This document shows, piece after piece, positions 20,392-29,818 of a stretch of DNA of 64,000 nucleotides. The stretch lies in NCBI GenBank assembly GCA_000151295.1, contig GG745353.1, positions 339,199-403,198 of the forward strand. The letters are read 5' to 3'. The notes below the pieces were generated by a model. The model was not told where the DNA came from. It worked only from the letters and a program-made list of their open reading frames with translations, and did not search any database. A program made the translations under genes and the position numbers. The stretch's first letter is position 1; every line of letters starts with the position of its first letter. The stretch comes from Allomyces macrogynus ATCC 38327. Taxonomy: Eukaryota; Blastocladiomycota; Blastocladiomycetes; Blastocladiales; Blastocladiaceae.

Positions 20392-21969
20392 TTACAGGTT
20401 CACGTCAAGCTTCTTGGGCTGCTCCCACGGGAACTCGGACCGCCCGAAGTGGCCGTAGCACGCGGTCTTGGAGTACATGGGCTTGAAGAGGTTGAGCTCC
20501 TTGACGATCTTGCCCGGGCGCAGGTCAAAGTTCTTCTTGATGATGGCGAGGATCTCGGCGTCCGACTTGCGGCCGGTACCGTACGTCTCAATGTGCAGCG
20601 AGACGGGCTCGGCAACACCGATCGCGTAGGAAGTCTGGACGAGGCAGCGACGAGCGAGACCGGCGGCGACCACCGACTTGGCAATCCACCGGGCAGCGTA
20701 AGCGGCCGAGCGGTCGACCTTAGACCAGTCCTTGCCCGAGAAGGCACCGCCACCGTGCGCGCCCCAGCCGCCGTACGTGTCGACAATGATCTTGCGGCCC
20801 GTGACACCGGCGTCACCCTGCGGCCCGCCAATCACGAACCGGCCCGACGGCTGCAGGTGGTACTTGGTGTTGGCGTCGAGGTACTTGGCGGGGATCACGG
20901 CGTTGATGACCTTCTCACGCAGGTCAGCGCGCAGCTTCTCGTTGGTCACGTCCTCTGAGTGCTGCGTCGAAATCACAATAGCATCGACGCGAATCGGGAT
21001 CGGCTGGCCGTTGTCGAGCTTGTACTCGACGGTCACCTGCGTCTTGGTGTCGGGGCGGAGGTAAGACATAGACCCGTTGCGCCGGCACTCGCCGAGCTTC
21101 TCGTTGAGCTTGTGCGCGAGCATGATGGTCAACGGCATCAGCTCGGGCGTCTCCTCGGTCGCGTAGCCAAACATAATGCCTTGGTCACCGGCGCCAATCT
21201 TCTCCACGTCAAACCCGTCCTGCACGAGACCCTGCGCGATATCGGGCGACTGCTGCTCAATCGCAACGAGGACATTGCACGTCTTGTAGTCGAAGCCCTT
21301 GTCGGACGAGTCGTAGCCAATCTTCTTGATCGTGTTGCGAATGATCTTTTGGTAGTCGAGCGTCGCCTTGGTCGTGATCTCACCGAGCACCATGATCATG
21401 CCCGTCTTGGCCGCCGTCTCGCATGCAACCTTCGAGAGCGGGTCCTGCTCGAGGCTAAAACATGAAACAAAAGAGAAGAGCATGGAGTGTCAGTCTCGCT
21501 GGTCGTACTTGTTGGGGGTGCGGGGCATCGGCGACCCGCGCGCGCGGGTTCGTGAGAGAAGAGGGGGCGCAGGTTTCGGGTCTCGCACTCGTCGGCTCGC
21601 GTGCTCGACTGGCAAAATCGAACGTGGCAAACTGGACTGCTTCGAAAGTGACAAGCAGCAGCTGGTGCAGCTCGCAGTGCCGCCTGTCGACACGAACGGC
21701 TCGAGGAGCGAGCTCTCGTGGTTCTTTTACACAGGACAGCGAGAAAGCGAGCGAGCGAGAGCGAAACCAGGGCGATTGCGCAGGCGCCCCCCTTCTCATG
21801 AGCCCGCGCGTGCACGCGGGGGGTTCGTTCCGTGGAGCAAGTGGCTGGAAACGCACCAGGCATCGAGGATAGCGTCCGAGACCTGGTCGCAAATCTTGTC
21901 GGGGTGGCCCTCACCGACCGACTCGGACGTGAACAGGAAGGTATCGTTGGAGATCTTGTCGGCGGCCAT
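20392..21969 (-). CDS. SAM2: S-adenosylmethionine synthetase (methionine adenosyltransferase)
   Basis: Makes S-adenosylmethionine from methionine and ATP in the cytosol. Two exons on the minus strand: 21857-21969 and 20392-21454, joined in phase 2 to give 391 residues, the usual fungal length. Exon 1 holds [25 protein letters not shown], including the ATP-binding GHPDK. Exon 2 holds the signature [15 protein letters not shown], the P-loop-like GGGAFSGKD and the C-terminal YGHFGR. All core motifs are present and there are no frame problems. The 402-nt intron (21455-21856) is much longer than most in this window. The start ATG follows a purine-rich leader; an AATAAATA TATA-like string on the minus str. 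lies about 170 bases upstream. Confidence 0.96.
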
Positions 21970-22993
21970 GGCGAGAGTTGGTTTGGTTCGGGGAGGGTGG
22001 GAGAGCGGTCCTTGCAGCAGCAGCAAATGTGCACAAGTGGCCGGGAACGACGACGATGACGACAACGACGTTGAAGGGTAGCGAGCAACCGTTGAAGAGG
22101 AGAACGAGCTGGCCGAAGGAACGGGGCCGTGCCGGTATTTATTGGGTCCCACCGCAGGTCTCTCTCGTCAGCGTGCTGGTCGAGGAAAATGAACCAAGGC
22201 TTCTCTTCCTTCCTTGGTGCACTCGCACGCGGCCGTGATCACGACAGCGAAAGCTGGAAAAGTCTCGCACCCAGCGACTTGAATGAGAAACACTTCATTT
22301 CCACCCGGCTCAGCCATCGCAGCCCGGGCACGGAAAATAGCGGTCTGTCATCTTCATCGTTACAAGCCACGCCAGCTTGCCAATCAGAGCAGGCCGTGGG
22401 CGAGCACGCCATCGCCACGGGCTTTTCCCGATGGTCCGGGACGCGATGGCGCCATTCCACGTGACACTTACCGCACCAAACCCCACCGCGAGTGGACCAG
22501 CGCAAGCAACCACGCCCCGTCAGCATTTGCTTTGGGCCGTGGCGTGTAGTCGTGGTTCCGGATATTGGTTTGATTTTCTGAGCTCAGCACCCGCACCGCA
22601 TCTGATCGGGAACTGTGCCGAGAACGTGGTCGATGATCACGGTGCAAGTCGCCGTGAGAAGCTGGCGCGGTTCGTGTCGAAAATGATGTGCTCACGGTGG
22701 TTTGCGTCGACGCTTGCGCTGGCTGGGATGACGGGCTGTCGGTCGTGGAAATGGGGATGAGGATGAGGTGGAGATGGGGGTGGCGGACGGCAGTGGATGA
22801 GGGAATGATGTGGAGCGAACGCCCACGTTTGCATGTTGTCGCGAGGTTGGCGTCGAGTTGGCGCTGGCTTGTCCGGCCATTGATCAGGTGATAATGACAC
22901 CCACGTGATGTCTCGCACGTCCAGTTCGCTGACTGATCGGCTGCCAAAGCTTGTGGTGCCGCTTGGTCAAGCGAACACCCTCCATCCTTCAAA
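21970..22993. promoter_or_regulatory. Divergent promoter region, SAM synthetase and sulfiredoxin
   Basis: About 1 kb between start codons of opposite genes. Long frames on the minus strand here have no motif and no support. A TATA-like AATAAATA on the minus strand lies near 22135-22142. Confidence 0.45.
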
Positions 22994-23662
22994 ATGCCCC
23001 TGCTCAGGCTCTTCACCATGGCCACTCGACTCTCCACCGCTCGCTCCGTCGCCACGGCCGTGCGCTCCACTGTCCACCCTGCCGCATCCTCGCTGTACCC
23101 ACGCACCGCCGCCGCCATGTCGACCACCAGTTCCGCCCTCGTCGATGCCGCATCCGCGTCTTCCTCAAATGCCCCGCACGGCGCACCAGCACCCGCCGCC
23201 GCGACCGCACCCGCACCGCCAACCGACACAGCGGCCACTGCCGACCTCGATGAAGACCTGAGCAAATCCATGTTCACGTCCTCGACCGACGTCTACGAGA
23301 TCCCCATCTCCGTGATCGCGCGACCCATCCCGTCCGTCCTCGACGCGGCCAAGGTCGACCGGTTCTGTTCGTTGCTCGAGGTACCTTCCTCTCCCCCACA
23401 CCCTCCGCTCCCCACCCATCGCTCACCCCCTCTCTCATCGCAGGACGGCACCGACATGACCCCGATCGAAGTGATGCACCTCGAAAAAACGCACCCAGTC
23501 ACGGGCGAATCGTTGAACTATTACTTTGCGATGGGCGGGTGTCACCGGTGGGCCGCGCATACACGGTTGGGGCGGGACACGATTCGTGCGCGGATTATTC
23601 CCGTCACAGAAGAGACGGTGCGCGGGTACCTTGGCGCGTCGCTCAAGCTCAAGTTGGAATAG
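22994..23662 (+). CDS. SRX1: Sulfiredoxin, probably with mitochondrial presequence
   Basis: Reduces cysteine sulfinic acid in hyperoxidised 2-Cys peroxiredoxins using ATP and a thiol donor such as thioredoxin. Exons 22994-23380 and 23444-23662, 201 residues after splicing. The intron (23381-23443, GTACCT...TCGCAG) is 63 nt with no in-frame stop, so unspliced RNA would still be open. The C-terminal domain shows VYEIPISVIARPIPS, KVDRF, the catalytic and phosphate-binding GGCHRW(A)AH motif, and RARIIP. Fungal sulfiredoxins are near 120 residues; the extra N-terminus is rich in R, S, A and T with few acidic residues and looks like a mitochondrial targeting peptide. A second Met at 23018 and one before STTSSA (~residue 42) could give a cytosolic form. 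Confidence 0.92.
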   Translation: MPLLRLFTMATRLSTARSVATAVRSTVHPAASSLYPRTAAAMSTTSSALVDAASASSSNAPHGAPAPAAATAPAPPTDTAATADLDEDLSKSMFTSSTDVYEIPISVIARPIPSVLDAAKVDRFCSLLEVPSSPPHPPLPTHRSPPLSSQDGTDMTPIEVMHLEKTHPVTGESLNYYFAMGGCHRWAAHTRLGRDTIRARIIPVTEETVRGYLGASLKLKLE

Positions 23663-23703
23663 AATCATGGCGGTGTGTCTATTGAGAAGTGCCAAGAGGA
23701 AGT

Positions 23704-25378
23704 TCACGTCGTCGACGACGGCATGTATCCGTCAAACTGAATGTCAAAGACCATGCGCCCGAGAAACGCGCCGAGGTTGACGACTACGCGGGTGGATGAG
23801 GGTGAGCGGGAGCGGAGTCGGACCGGGTGGAGAACGTGGAGAACGGGCGTACCAAACGCGCCTAGTGCCTTTTTCAGCGTTGCAAGGTCGCCGGCCTCGT
23901 TGGCGTAGATGAACGAGAGCAGGAACAGGTAGAACGCGGCCACGTGCAGAATCTACACCGCCTCCACCAGTCAGTGCGACGCGCGAAAGGCACGATCACG
24001 GCAACACGTCACCTGGATACTCATGAGCCATGGGCGCAACACCGACACACGCAAGTAGACGAGCAGCGACACATAATCCGTCACGACAAACGCGATCAAG
24101 AGCACGCCGAAAATCAGCGACAGCTGCGCATAAATCTCCTTCTTGCGCACGACCAGCGATTTCTATTCTCCCGGCCTGTCAGCACATCTACCCTCCCCCC
24201 CCCCCCCCCCCGCCGTCTCACCGCGCAGCGACACGACATACCTGGTCGGTACTCGGCAACTGCGCAAACAACTGCACATGCGACCCGAAATTCGGCGGCA
24301 ACTTGAACGACAAGAACCCCTTCTCCTCCCCCGCCCCACCCGCGCCCCCCACCAAATCCGCACCCGAACTATTCGCTGAACTGCGCGACAGCCCACCCGA
24401 CGTATTCCCCATCTCCCCGCCGCCACCACCAGCGGGCGCCATCATCGCATTCAGTTTGCGAATGCCCAGTGGGACATAAACATTATTGAAGAAGAAACTC
24501 GCGCGGCGGTCGGACGGAGCGCCCGTCAGGTTCACGCGCGTGTCGGGCGCCGAGGAGAGCGGCGCAAGGAGCGCGGTTGCCGACGCAGTGGCCGACCCAG
24601 GGCCGACGGAGGGCGGCTGTTGTGCGAGTAAGGTGGCGAGAATCCGCGCGTGCGAGGCCGCGTCGGTCGCGTCGCCCGCGTCGACGACGGGGCCCGGCGC
24701 GGTGGGGGAGTGCGGGTCGGCGGCGTGCGGCCGTGCCGTTGGAACTGCTGCTGTCGTGACGGCGGCGGGGACCGATACGACCGACCCGGCGTGACGCGCC
24801 GGCTGCTGCTGTCCTCCCATTGTCGCTGCACCAGCGACACCGCCCGACGAGAACCGCGCAGGGACGTCCGCGCGGACATGGAACGCGCCAAGCGAGCCGA
24901 GCCCTGGTGCGATCCGGCCTGCCGCGGGTGGTGGAGGCGGGAGCGGGGCCGACGGTACGGGGCGCGTCAAACGCGCGCCGCTGCCGGTACTGCCTGCAGA
25001 TGCGGGCCGGTCGGGTGCGGCGAACGGGTCCGGGATCGGCGCGGTGCCCCCGCCGTTGGCTGCGTGCGTGAGGCCCGGTGGGAGCGGGTGCACGCGCATC
25101 GAGCCGCGGACGGACGCGGGGGTTGGGGTCGAGCTGGTGGGTGCGGGCGGTGGTGGCATGGTCGGGTTTGGGACTGGGGTGCTGGATTTCGGGTCGCTCG
25201 AGGATGAAGAGTGCGCGCGGCGGGAATGCAGCGAGTCGTGGTGCTTGGCGGTGCGCTGTGGTGGCCTGATCAATGTCGACGTCGTCGACGATGATGATGG
25301 CGTGTCGTCCGTCGTTGACGGTGCCACTCGGTGATCGTTTGAAGATCGCTCTGACGCCCGCAAATCATTTTCGGGCAT
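23704..25378 (-). CDS. Protein with long disordered N-terminus and two C-terminal membrane segments, unknown
   Basis: Three exons on the minus strand: 24242-25378, 24013-24162 and 23704-23952, all phase 0, 511 residues. The first ~290 residues are S/T/P/A-rich and disordered. A more ordered stretch follows (FFFNNVYVPLGIRKLN ... GFLSFKLPPNFGSHVQLFAQLPSTDQ). Exon 2 encodes a charged RKKEIYAQ and a hydrophobic helix LSLIFGVLLIAFVVTDYVSLL. Exon 3 encodes another, HVAAFYLFLLSFIYANEAGDL, and a terminal soluble segment. The two hydrophobic helices near the C-terminus suggest an integral membrane or nuclear-envelope-type protein. I do not recognise the family. The first intron contains a run of about 17-18 C on the plus strand. 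The gene converges with sulfiredoxin, 41 bases away. Confidence 0.7.
24194..24211. repeat. Poly-C homopolymer within an intron
   Basis: A run of about 17 consecutive C (G on the coding strand) within the 79-nt intron 24163-24241. The true length is uncertain, because such runs are hard to sequence and unstable. Confidence 0.8.
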
Positions 25379-25506
25379 AACAAAAAACCGATCTCTTTCA
25401 CGTCGTGGCAAACCACCTCCAGAACAAAATCCAACCGGCCGCGGCCGATCCTCCCCGTCGCGCCCACCTCCTCGTGCGCGACCCAAAAACACTCGGCGCG
25501 CACGGT

Positions 25507-25953
25507 TCACTTGGCGTTGGCCTCGACCGCCTCGCGCAACGCCTTGGCGTCGGCGCCGACGACCTCAGCAACCTTTTCGCCGCGCTTGTAGAGATGGAAC
25601 GTGGGCATGGCCGAAATGCCGCACTGCGACGCCACGTCGGGCACTTCGTCCACGTCGACTTTCAAAAACACGGCGTCGGGGAACTCGTTGGCGAGGTCAT
25701 GGAACTTGGGCGCGATCATGCGGCACGGGCCGCACCACGTCGCGAAAAACTACATGAACGGGCGCGGCGGGTGCAGGGATGAGTCGCGGATGCGCTAGTA
25801 GAGGAGGACGGCCAGCGCGGTGCGGTCGCGGTCACGCCAAAGTGCCGGAGCGGAAGGCGAGAGCGGGGGCGGGCGTACGTCGACGACAACGAGCTTGTCG
25901 CCCTTGATCGTGTCGTTGAACGTCTGCGCCGACTTGATTTCAGTGATGGGCAT
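25507..25953 (-). CDS. TRX1: Thioredoxin
   Basis: Small disulfide reductase. Two exons on the minus strand: 25879-25953 ([19 protein letters not shown]...VVVD) and 25507-25749 ([11 protein letters not shown]...), phase 0, 105 residues, the usual length. The redox-active WCGPC begins five residues into exon 2. The cis-proline segment ([16 protein letters not shown]) and the C-terminal helix are intact. The intron (25750-25877) separates the β3 strand from the active site. No N-terminal targeting peptide is evident when translation starts at MPITEIK, so it is probably cytosolic. It lies about 1.8 kb from a sulfiredoxin gene, whose reaction cycle commonly uses thioredoxin. Confidence 0.96.
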
Positions 25954-26481
25954 GGTCGCGGTGGTCGTGGTGCGTCGGGTGCTGTGAGCGGGCGTGTCCA
26001 GGCTGTCGATGGTGCTGTTGGGCGCTGAGCAGAGCTGATCACAGAGCCGGGACGCGGGAGGAGAGACGACGACATGCACGCCGAGCGCGCGCGCGTTCAC
26101 CGATGCCGCCGCGTCGTCGCGATCGGCCCCGCGGCCGGTTGTGCGCGCGGTTTTCGGACTCGCCGATCGCGCGTCACCGTCTGAAACGCTCTGGTGGCGA
26201 CGCGCTGCGCTGAGACATCGGCGACGCGTCTCTCATGGTCTCACACGCGCGTCTCGCGCTGCCGCCAGTCCGGGTCGCCGGCGACCAGTCTGACCCGCGC
26301 ACGACGACGACACGCGGTGGCCTGCAGCTTGCTCACTCACGGCGTGCAGTACGGTAGAGATAAATTATGTGGACTCGTGATGGACTGGACAAAGGGCAAA
26401 ACTGAAGAGGTCCAAAGGCGAAAAAAAAACCAGGGCCAAACGGCGAACACAAACCAAAAACGGTCCTTCGCCTCGGCCTTC
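25954..26481. other. Spacer upstream of thioredoxin
   Basis: Contains the thioredoxin promoter (minus) and the 3' flank of the next minus-strand gene, with an A-rich stretch near 26420-26460. No gene supported. Confidence 0.45.
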
Positions 26482-26927
26482 TCACGCCGTGGCCGAGTCT
26501 ACCGCCGCCGACGCATCGCCCGGCGCCGTCTCACCGCCGTCCACTGGAGCGGTCGCGGCATCCTCCTGCACAGCCGCGGCAGCCGCGCCGTCGCAGTCGC
26601 TGCGTGCGCGCTTGTTCGCCGGCGTGAGCTCAGCCGTGTCGCTCGAGTCGTCGAGCAACCGCTTGAGCGCCGACGTGGTCACGGGCTCGGAAACGGGCTC
26701 AGTTGCCGACTCGGGCGCTGGCGCGGGAGCAGAGACGTCCGTCGCAGGAACCGTGGGATCCACGTCCATGGGCGCGGCTGGTGCGAGGTCCGGCGCGGGC
26801 ACCACCGGCACCACCCCCGCGGGTGCTGCAGGCGTCGGCGGCGGAACAATCTCTGCTTGCGGCACTTGCACCTCGTTCGCGACGGGCATCGGGACACCCC
26901 GTTCACGGGCACGGGCTTCATACGATT
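26482..26927 (-). CDS. 3' exon of a nuclear-type disordered protein (probably continues across the gap to 27110-28906)
   Basis: A minus-strand frame ends at 26482 and begins just after an acceptor (…CATGTGCAG, 26928-26930). It encodes SYEARARERGVPMP, then a P/A/V-rich disordered stretch, then LKRLLDD...TPANKRARSD, a plausible nuclear localisation signal, and an A/T-rich tail. The assembly gap begins 39 bases upstream of its 5' boundary, inside what reads as an intron, so it is most simply the last exon of the gene on the far side of the gap. No domain recognised. Confidence 0.6.
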
Positions 26928-26965
26928 CTGCACATGGGTATGATACATGTGTTATGTTTTTGTTA

Positions 26966-27065
26966 NNNNNNNNNNNNNNNNNNNNNNNNNNNNNNNNNNN
27001 NNNNNNNNNNNNNNNNNNNNNNNNNNNNNNNNNNNNNNNNNNNNNNNNNNNNNNNNNNNNNNNNN
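26966..27065. other. Assembly gap of 100 N
   Basis: Exactly 100 unknown bases, the conventional placeholder for a scaffold gap of unknown size. Flanking sequence on the left (TTATGTTTTTGTTA) is intron-like. Confidence 0.99.
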
Positions 27066-27109
27066 TATAGGGGACAAGAGCGGTCACAGGGCACGGGGTT
27101 TCATTGCAA

Positions 27110-28906
27110 TCACAACGGGGGACCGGCCGCATCCCCAGAGGACGGCAGCCCGCTTTCGCTGCCCGCCGCCGGCGCTGCTTCTGCGGCATGGCGGCCGCCA
27201 TATTCGGCACCATCCCGACCCCCCGCGGGACCCGTACCCGGCACCGGCACGTGCGGCGCGCCCCCCGGCCCCGGCATCCCGGCCGGCGCCATCAAATCGC
27301 CCGCATTCTCCTTGTAGAACCGCCACTTGGTGACGCCCGGCATCCACTGGCCGTCAATGTAGGGCTCGAGGTGAATTCCGGCATCTAGCAACTTTTGCAG
27401 CGCGGCAATCGTGTTCTGGATCAGTTCTGCCTGCGCGGCATCGGCTGCGGCGCCCAACGCGGGGGACCCGTGCGCGGACAACGGCGGCGTGTTGCGCCCG
27501 TAGAGCAAGGGAGGCGGGACTGGGCCCGAGAACGGGGTCTGGGTCGCACCGTTGCCACCGGCCGACGGCGCGTCGGGCCACCTCGGGTGCTGCAGCGGCT
27601 GGGGCGCGTACCCGCCGGCAAACGGGGACCCGGCGGCGGAACTCGCGCCGGAACCGTACATGTCGAGCGATGCCGCCGACGCGTCGGTCATGGCGCGGTA
27701 CCGGCGCGCGGCGGCCACGGAGGCAGCATTCGACGGTCCACCCGACCGGGACCCGCGGCGCACTCGCGACGGGGTCGCGCGAACCGACGCGCCGTCGGTG
27801 CCGTCCCCGGCCTCGCCCGCCAGCGCGGCAGCAGCAGCGGCCGCGGCTGCGGCTTCTTCGTTGGCGGCGATTGTCGTCGAGAGCATCCCCGCGACCATTC
27901 CGACCGGGTGCTGGTGACTGATTTCATCGTCGTCTTCGTGCCCGCCGCCGGGCCGGTGCATCGCGAGCGCGCCGACGCGCCCTTGCGCGAGGAGTCTCTC
28001 CCAGGTCTCCTTGACTTCCTTGGACGTGACCTGCATCGGAGCCGTCTTAGCACACACTGCCATCCACAGTTCCTGCCGGTCGCGACGCGAGTGCGCGAGC
28101 GACTTGATGGTCGCACAGACGCGCTGCTTGATGGGCAGCGGCACGGGCCGCCCTTCGAGCGCCGCATGGCCCGTAAGCGCCTCCAAATCGCGAATGACGG
28201 CGGCCGAATCGACGACGCGGTAGACTTGCGCGCGCGAAATCTTGAATTTCACGCGGAAAAACTCTTCGAGCGACATGCCGCGCGCCTTGTAGAGCTTTTC
28301 CGCGACGATATCGTTCACGCCATAGACCGTGTCGCGGAACAAGGTGCGCAGCCGGTCGTAGTCTTGCACTTGCGCGTTGGACGCGAGTGCGGCGAGGTCG
28401 ATCGAGGCCTCGAGACGCGACAGACGCGCGGTCGCCGACTCGGACGCGCCCGCAGCCGCGGCCATGGCCCGTGCGGCAGCAGCGGCGGCCGGGTCCTCGG
28501 GACTCCCGCCGTACTGCTGCAGGGCGTGCGCGACGTGCGCGGGCGTCGCCAGGCCTTGGTGGTGCACAACGTCGGGCGTGCCAGGCGCAGGGGTGCCAGT
28601 CGCAGCGGCGGCAGTGCCGGGTGCGGGCGTGCCGGCACCGTTCGGGTGCGCGAGGGCCGCGGCCTGGACGGCGGCAGCTTGTGCGGCGGCGGCGGTCGTG
28701 GCGGCGGCGTGGTGGTGGATCATGGCGGCGAGCGAGGCCGCAGCGTGCGCGGCTTGCAGGTCGGTGCCGACCAGGTCGACGGCCGACGCGGGGGCCGCCG
28801 TGGGGGTTGCGGGCACGGGGACGGCGGGCAAGGCATTGGGGGCGGTGGGGGTGGGCGCGACACTGGGCGAGTTGGTCGCGGCGGCAGAGGTTGCGGGCGG
28901 GTCCAT
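27110..28906 (-). CDS. Alanine-rich protein with helix-turn-helix-like central domain, 3' end uncertain
   Basis: An open minus-strand frame from ATG at 28906 (MDPPATSAAAT) to a stop at 27110, 598 residues as read. The first ~190 residues are A/P/T-rich low complexity. Residues ~195-330 form an ordered, charged block: YDRLRTLFRDTVYGVNDIVAEKLYKARGMSLEEFFRVKF, then KISRAQVYRVVDSAAVIRDLEAL, then IKQRVCATIKSLAHS and WMAVCAKTAP. The ISRAQVYRVVDSA segment resembles the recognition part of HTH modules where a small -S-R-A-x-Y-R- turn precedes a helix. A second conserved-looking block near the C-terminus reads IHLEPYIDGQWMPGVTKWRFYKEN. Probably nuclear or DNA-associated, but the family is not recognised. 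The stop at 27110 may be bypassed by a donor leading into the gap and the exon at 26482-26927. Confidence 0.65.
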   Translation of the reverse strand: MDPPATSAAATNSPSVAPTPTAPNALPAVPVPATPTAAPASAVDLVGTDLQAAHAAASLAAMIHHHAAATTAAAAQAAAVQAAALAHPNGAGTPAPGTAAAATGTPAPGTPDVVHHQGLATPAHVAHALQQYGGSPEDPAAAAAARAMAAAAGASESATARLSRLEASIDLAALASNAQVQDYDRLRTLFRDTVYGVNDIVAEKLYKARGMSLEEFFRVKFKISRAQVYRVVDSAAVIRDLEALTGHAALEGRPVPLPIKQRVCATIKSLAHSRRDRQELWMAVCAKTAPMQVTSKEVKETWERLLAQGRVGALAMHRPGGGHEDDDEISHQHPVGMVAGMLSTTIAANEEAAAAAAAAAALAGEAGDGTDGASVRATPSRVRRGSRSGGPSNAASVAAARRYRAMTDASAASLDMYGSGASSAAGSPFAGGYAPQPLQHPRWPDAPSAGGNGATQTPFSGPVPPPLLYGRNTPPLSAHGSPALGAAADAAQAELIQNTIAALQKLLDAGIHLEPYIDGQWMPGVTKWRFYKENAGDLMAPAGMPGPGGAPHVPVPGTGPAGGRDGAEYGGRHAAEAAPAAGSESGLPSSGDAAGPPL

Positions 28907-29818
28907 GGTGCGTGTTTTCCTTCTTGTGTTGGTGGCCGAGTCGGGCTGGCTGGTGCTGGTGGTGTGCAACACAAGCGGTGAGTGATCAGTTGCTGCGTCA
29001 GAGTCCCCGCACCCTTACAGGCCACGCAACACGAGGTCACCCCCGCCGCACTGCATCGATGGGTAGCCGACGCGCGCCCCACCCTCAGCCCTCATTGGCG
29101 CTGGCGCCCGCCGGCCATCATCCACGGCCCTTGGCGGTGCCTACGGCGGCCACGGAGCAAGAGCGGCCGCTCGGCAGCGCTGGCGCAGCGTCGTTCCACC
29201 GGCAGGCAGGTCGTTGGCGAGCTGGGGCCGCGAGCATGTGCGGCGGCGACCGGCGGCACGACCGGCCAAGAGCAGAACAGGACCAACGTACGTTACCGGC
29301 GGCGCGGCGTCGTTGGCGGGCGCTGCGGGCAGTCGCGCGCGACTGGGCGGTGCAGAGATGAGGCGAGCGTGCGGGGGGGTGCGGGACGTGCGTGTGGACG
29401 AGGATGCGGGACGAGGGACGTGAGCCAAGACGGCTGCAGCCTTGCACGGCCAAACACCTGCCCGACGACCGGCCACGTGCAGCCGCGTTCATATCGCGTG
29501 GCGCACGCTGCCCGAACAACGCGCACGCAGCGGCACGCCGTTGCTCTGGAAAGGGAAACCGCCTGTGCACAAGCGAACCTTGCGCACCGCTTCGCTTTTG
29601 CTTCGGTGCCGGCGCTTGGTTCGCTCTCATCGTTCTTCACCCCACACCGTCGACAGCAGCATCATTACCAACACCGCGCTCCACACGCTCAACCAATGCA
29701 CAGCAGCCGTTCAGCACGCCGTCCACGACACTCTCCACCCGACGCCATGCCCGCCCGACCGCTCGCTCGCCAAGAACCGCTCGCACCACGACCTACACGC
29801 CGTCGAGCAGCTCCCACC
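28907..29818. promoter_or_regulatory. Divergent upstream region
   Basis: About 900 bases between divergent start codons. A long plus-strand frame runs in phase into the next gene from 28982, but it lacks an ATG and reads as arginine-rich GC-rich filler, while a clear signal peptide starts at 29819. Confidence 0.5.

Noticed and set aside
28982..29818. In-frame extension upstream of the SH3 surface protein
   Set aside because: No ATG, low-complexity arginine-rich sequence, and a textbook signal peptide begins at 29819.
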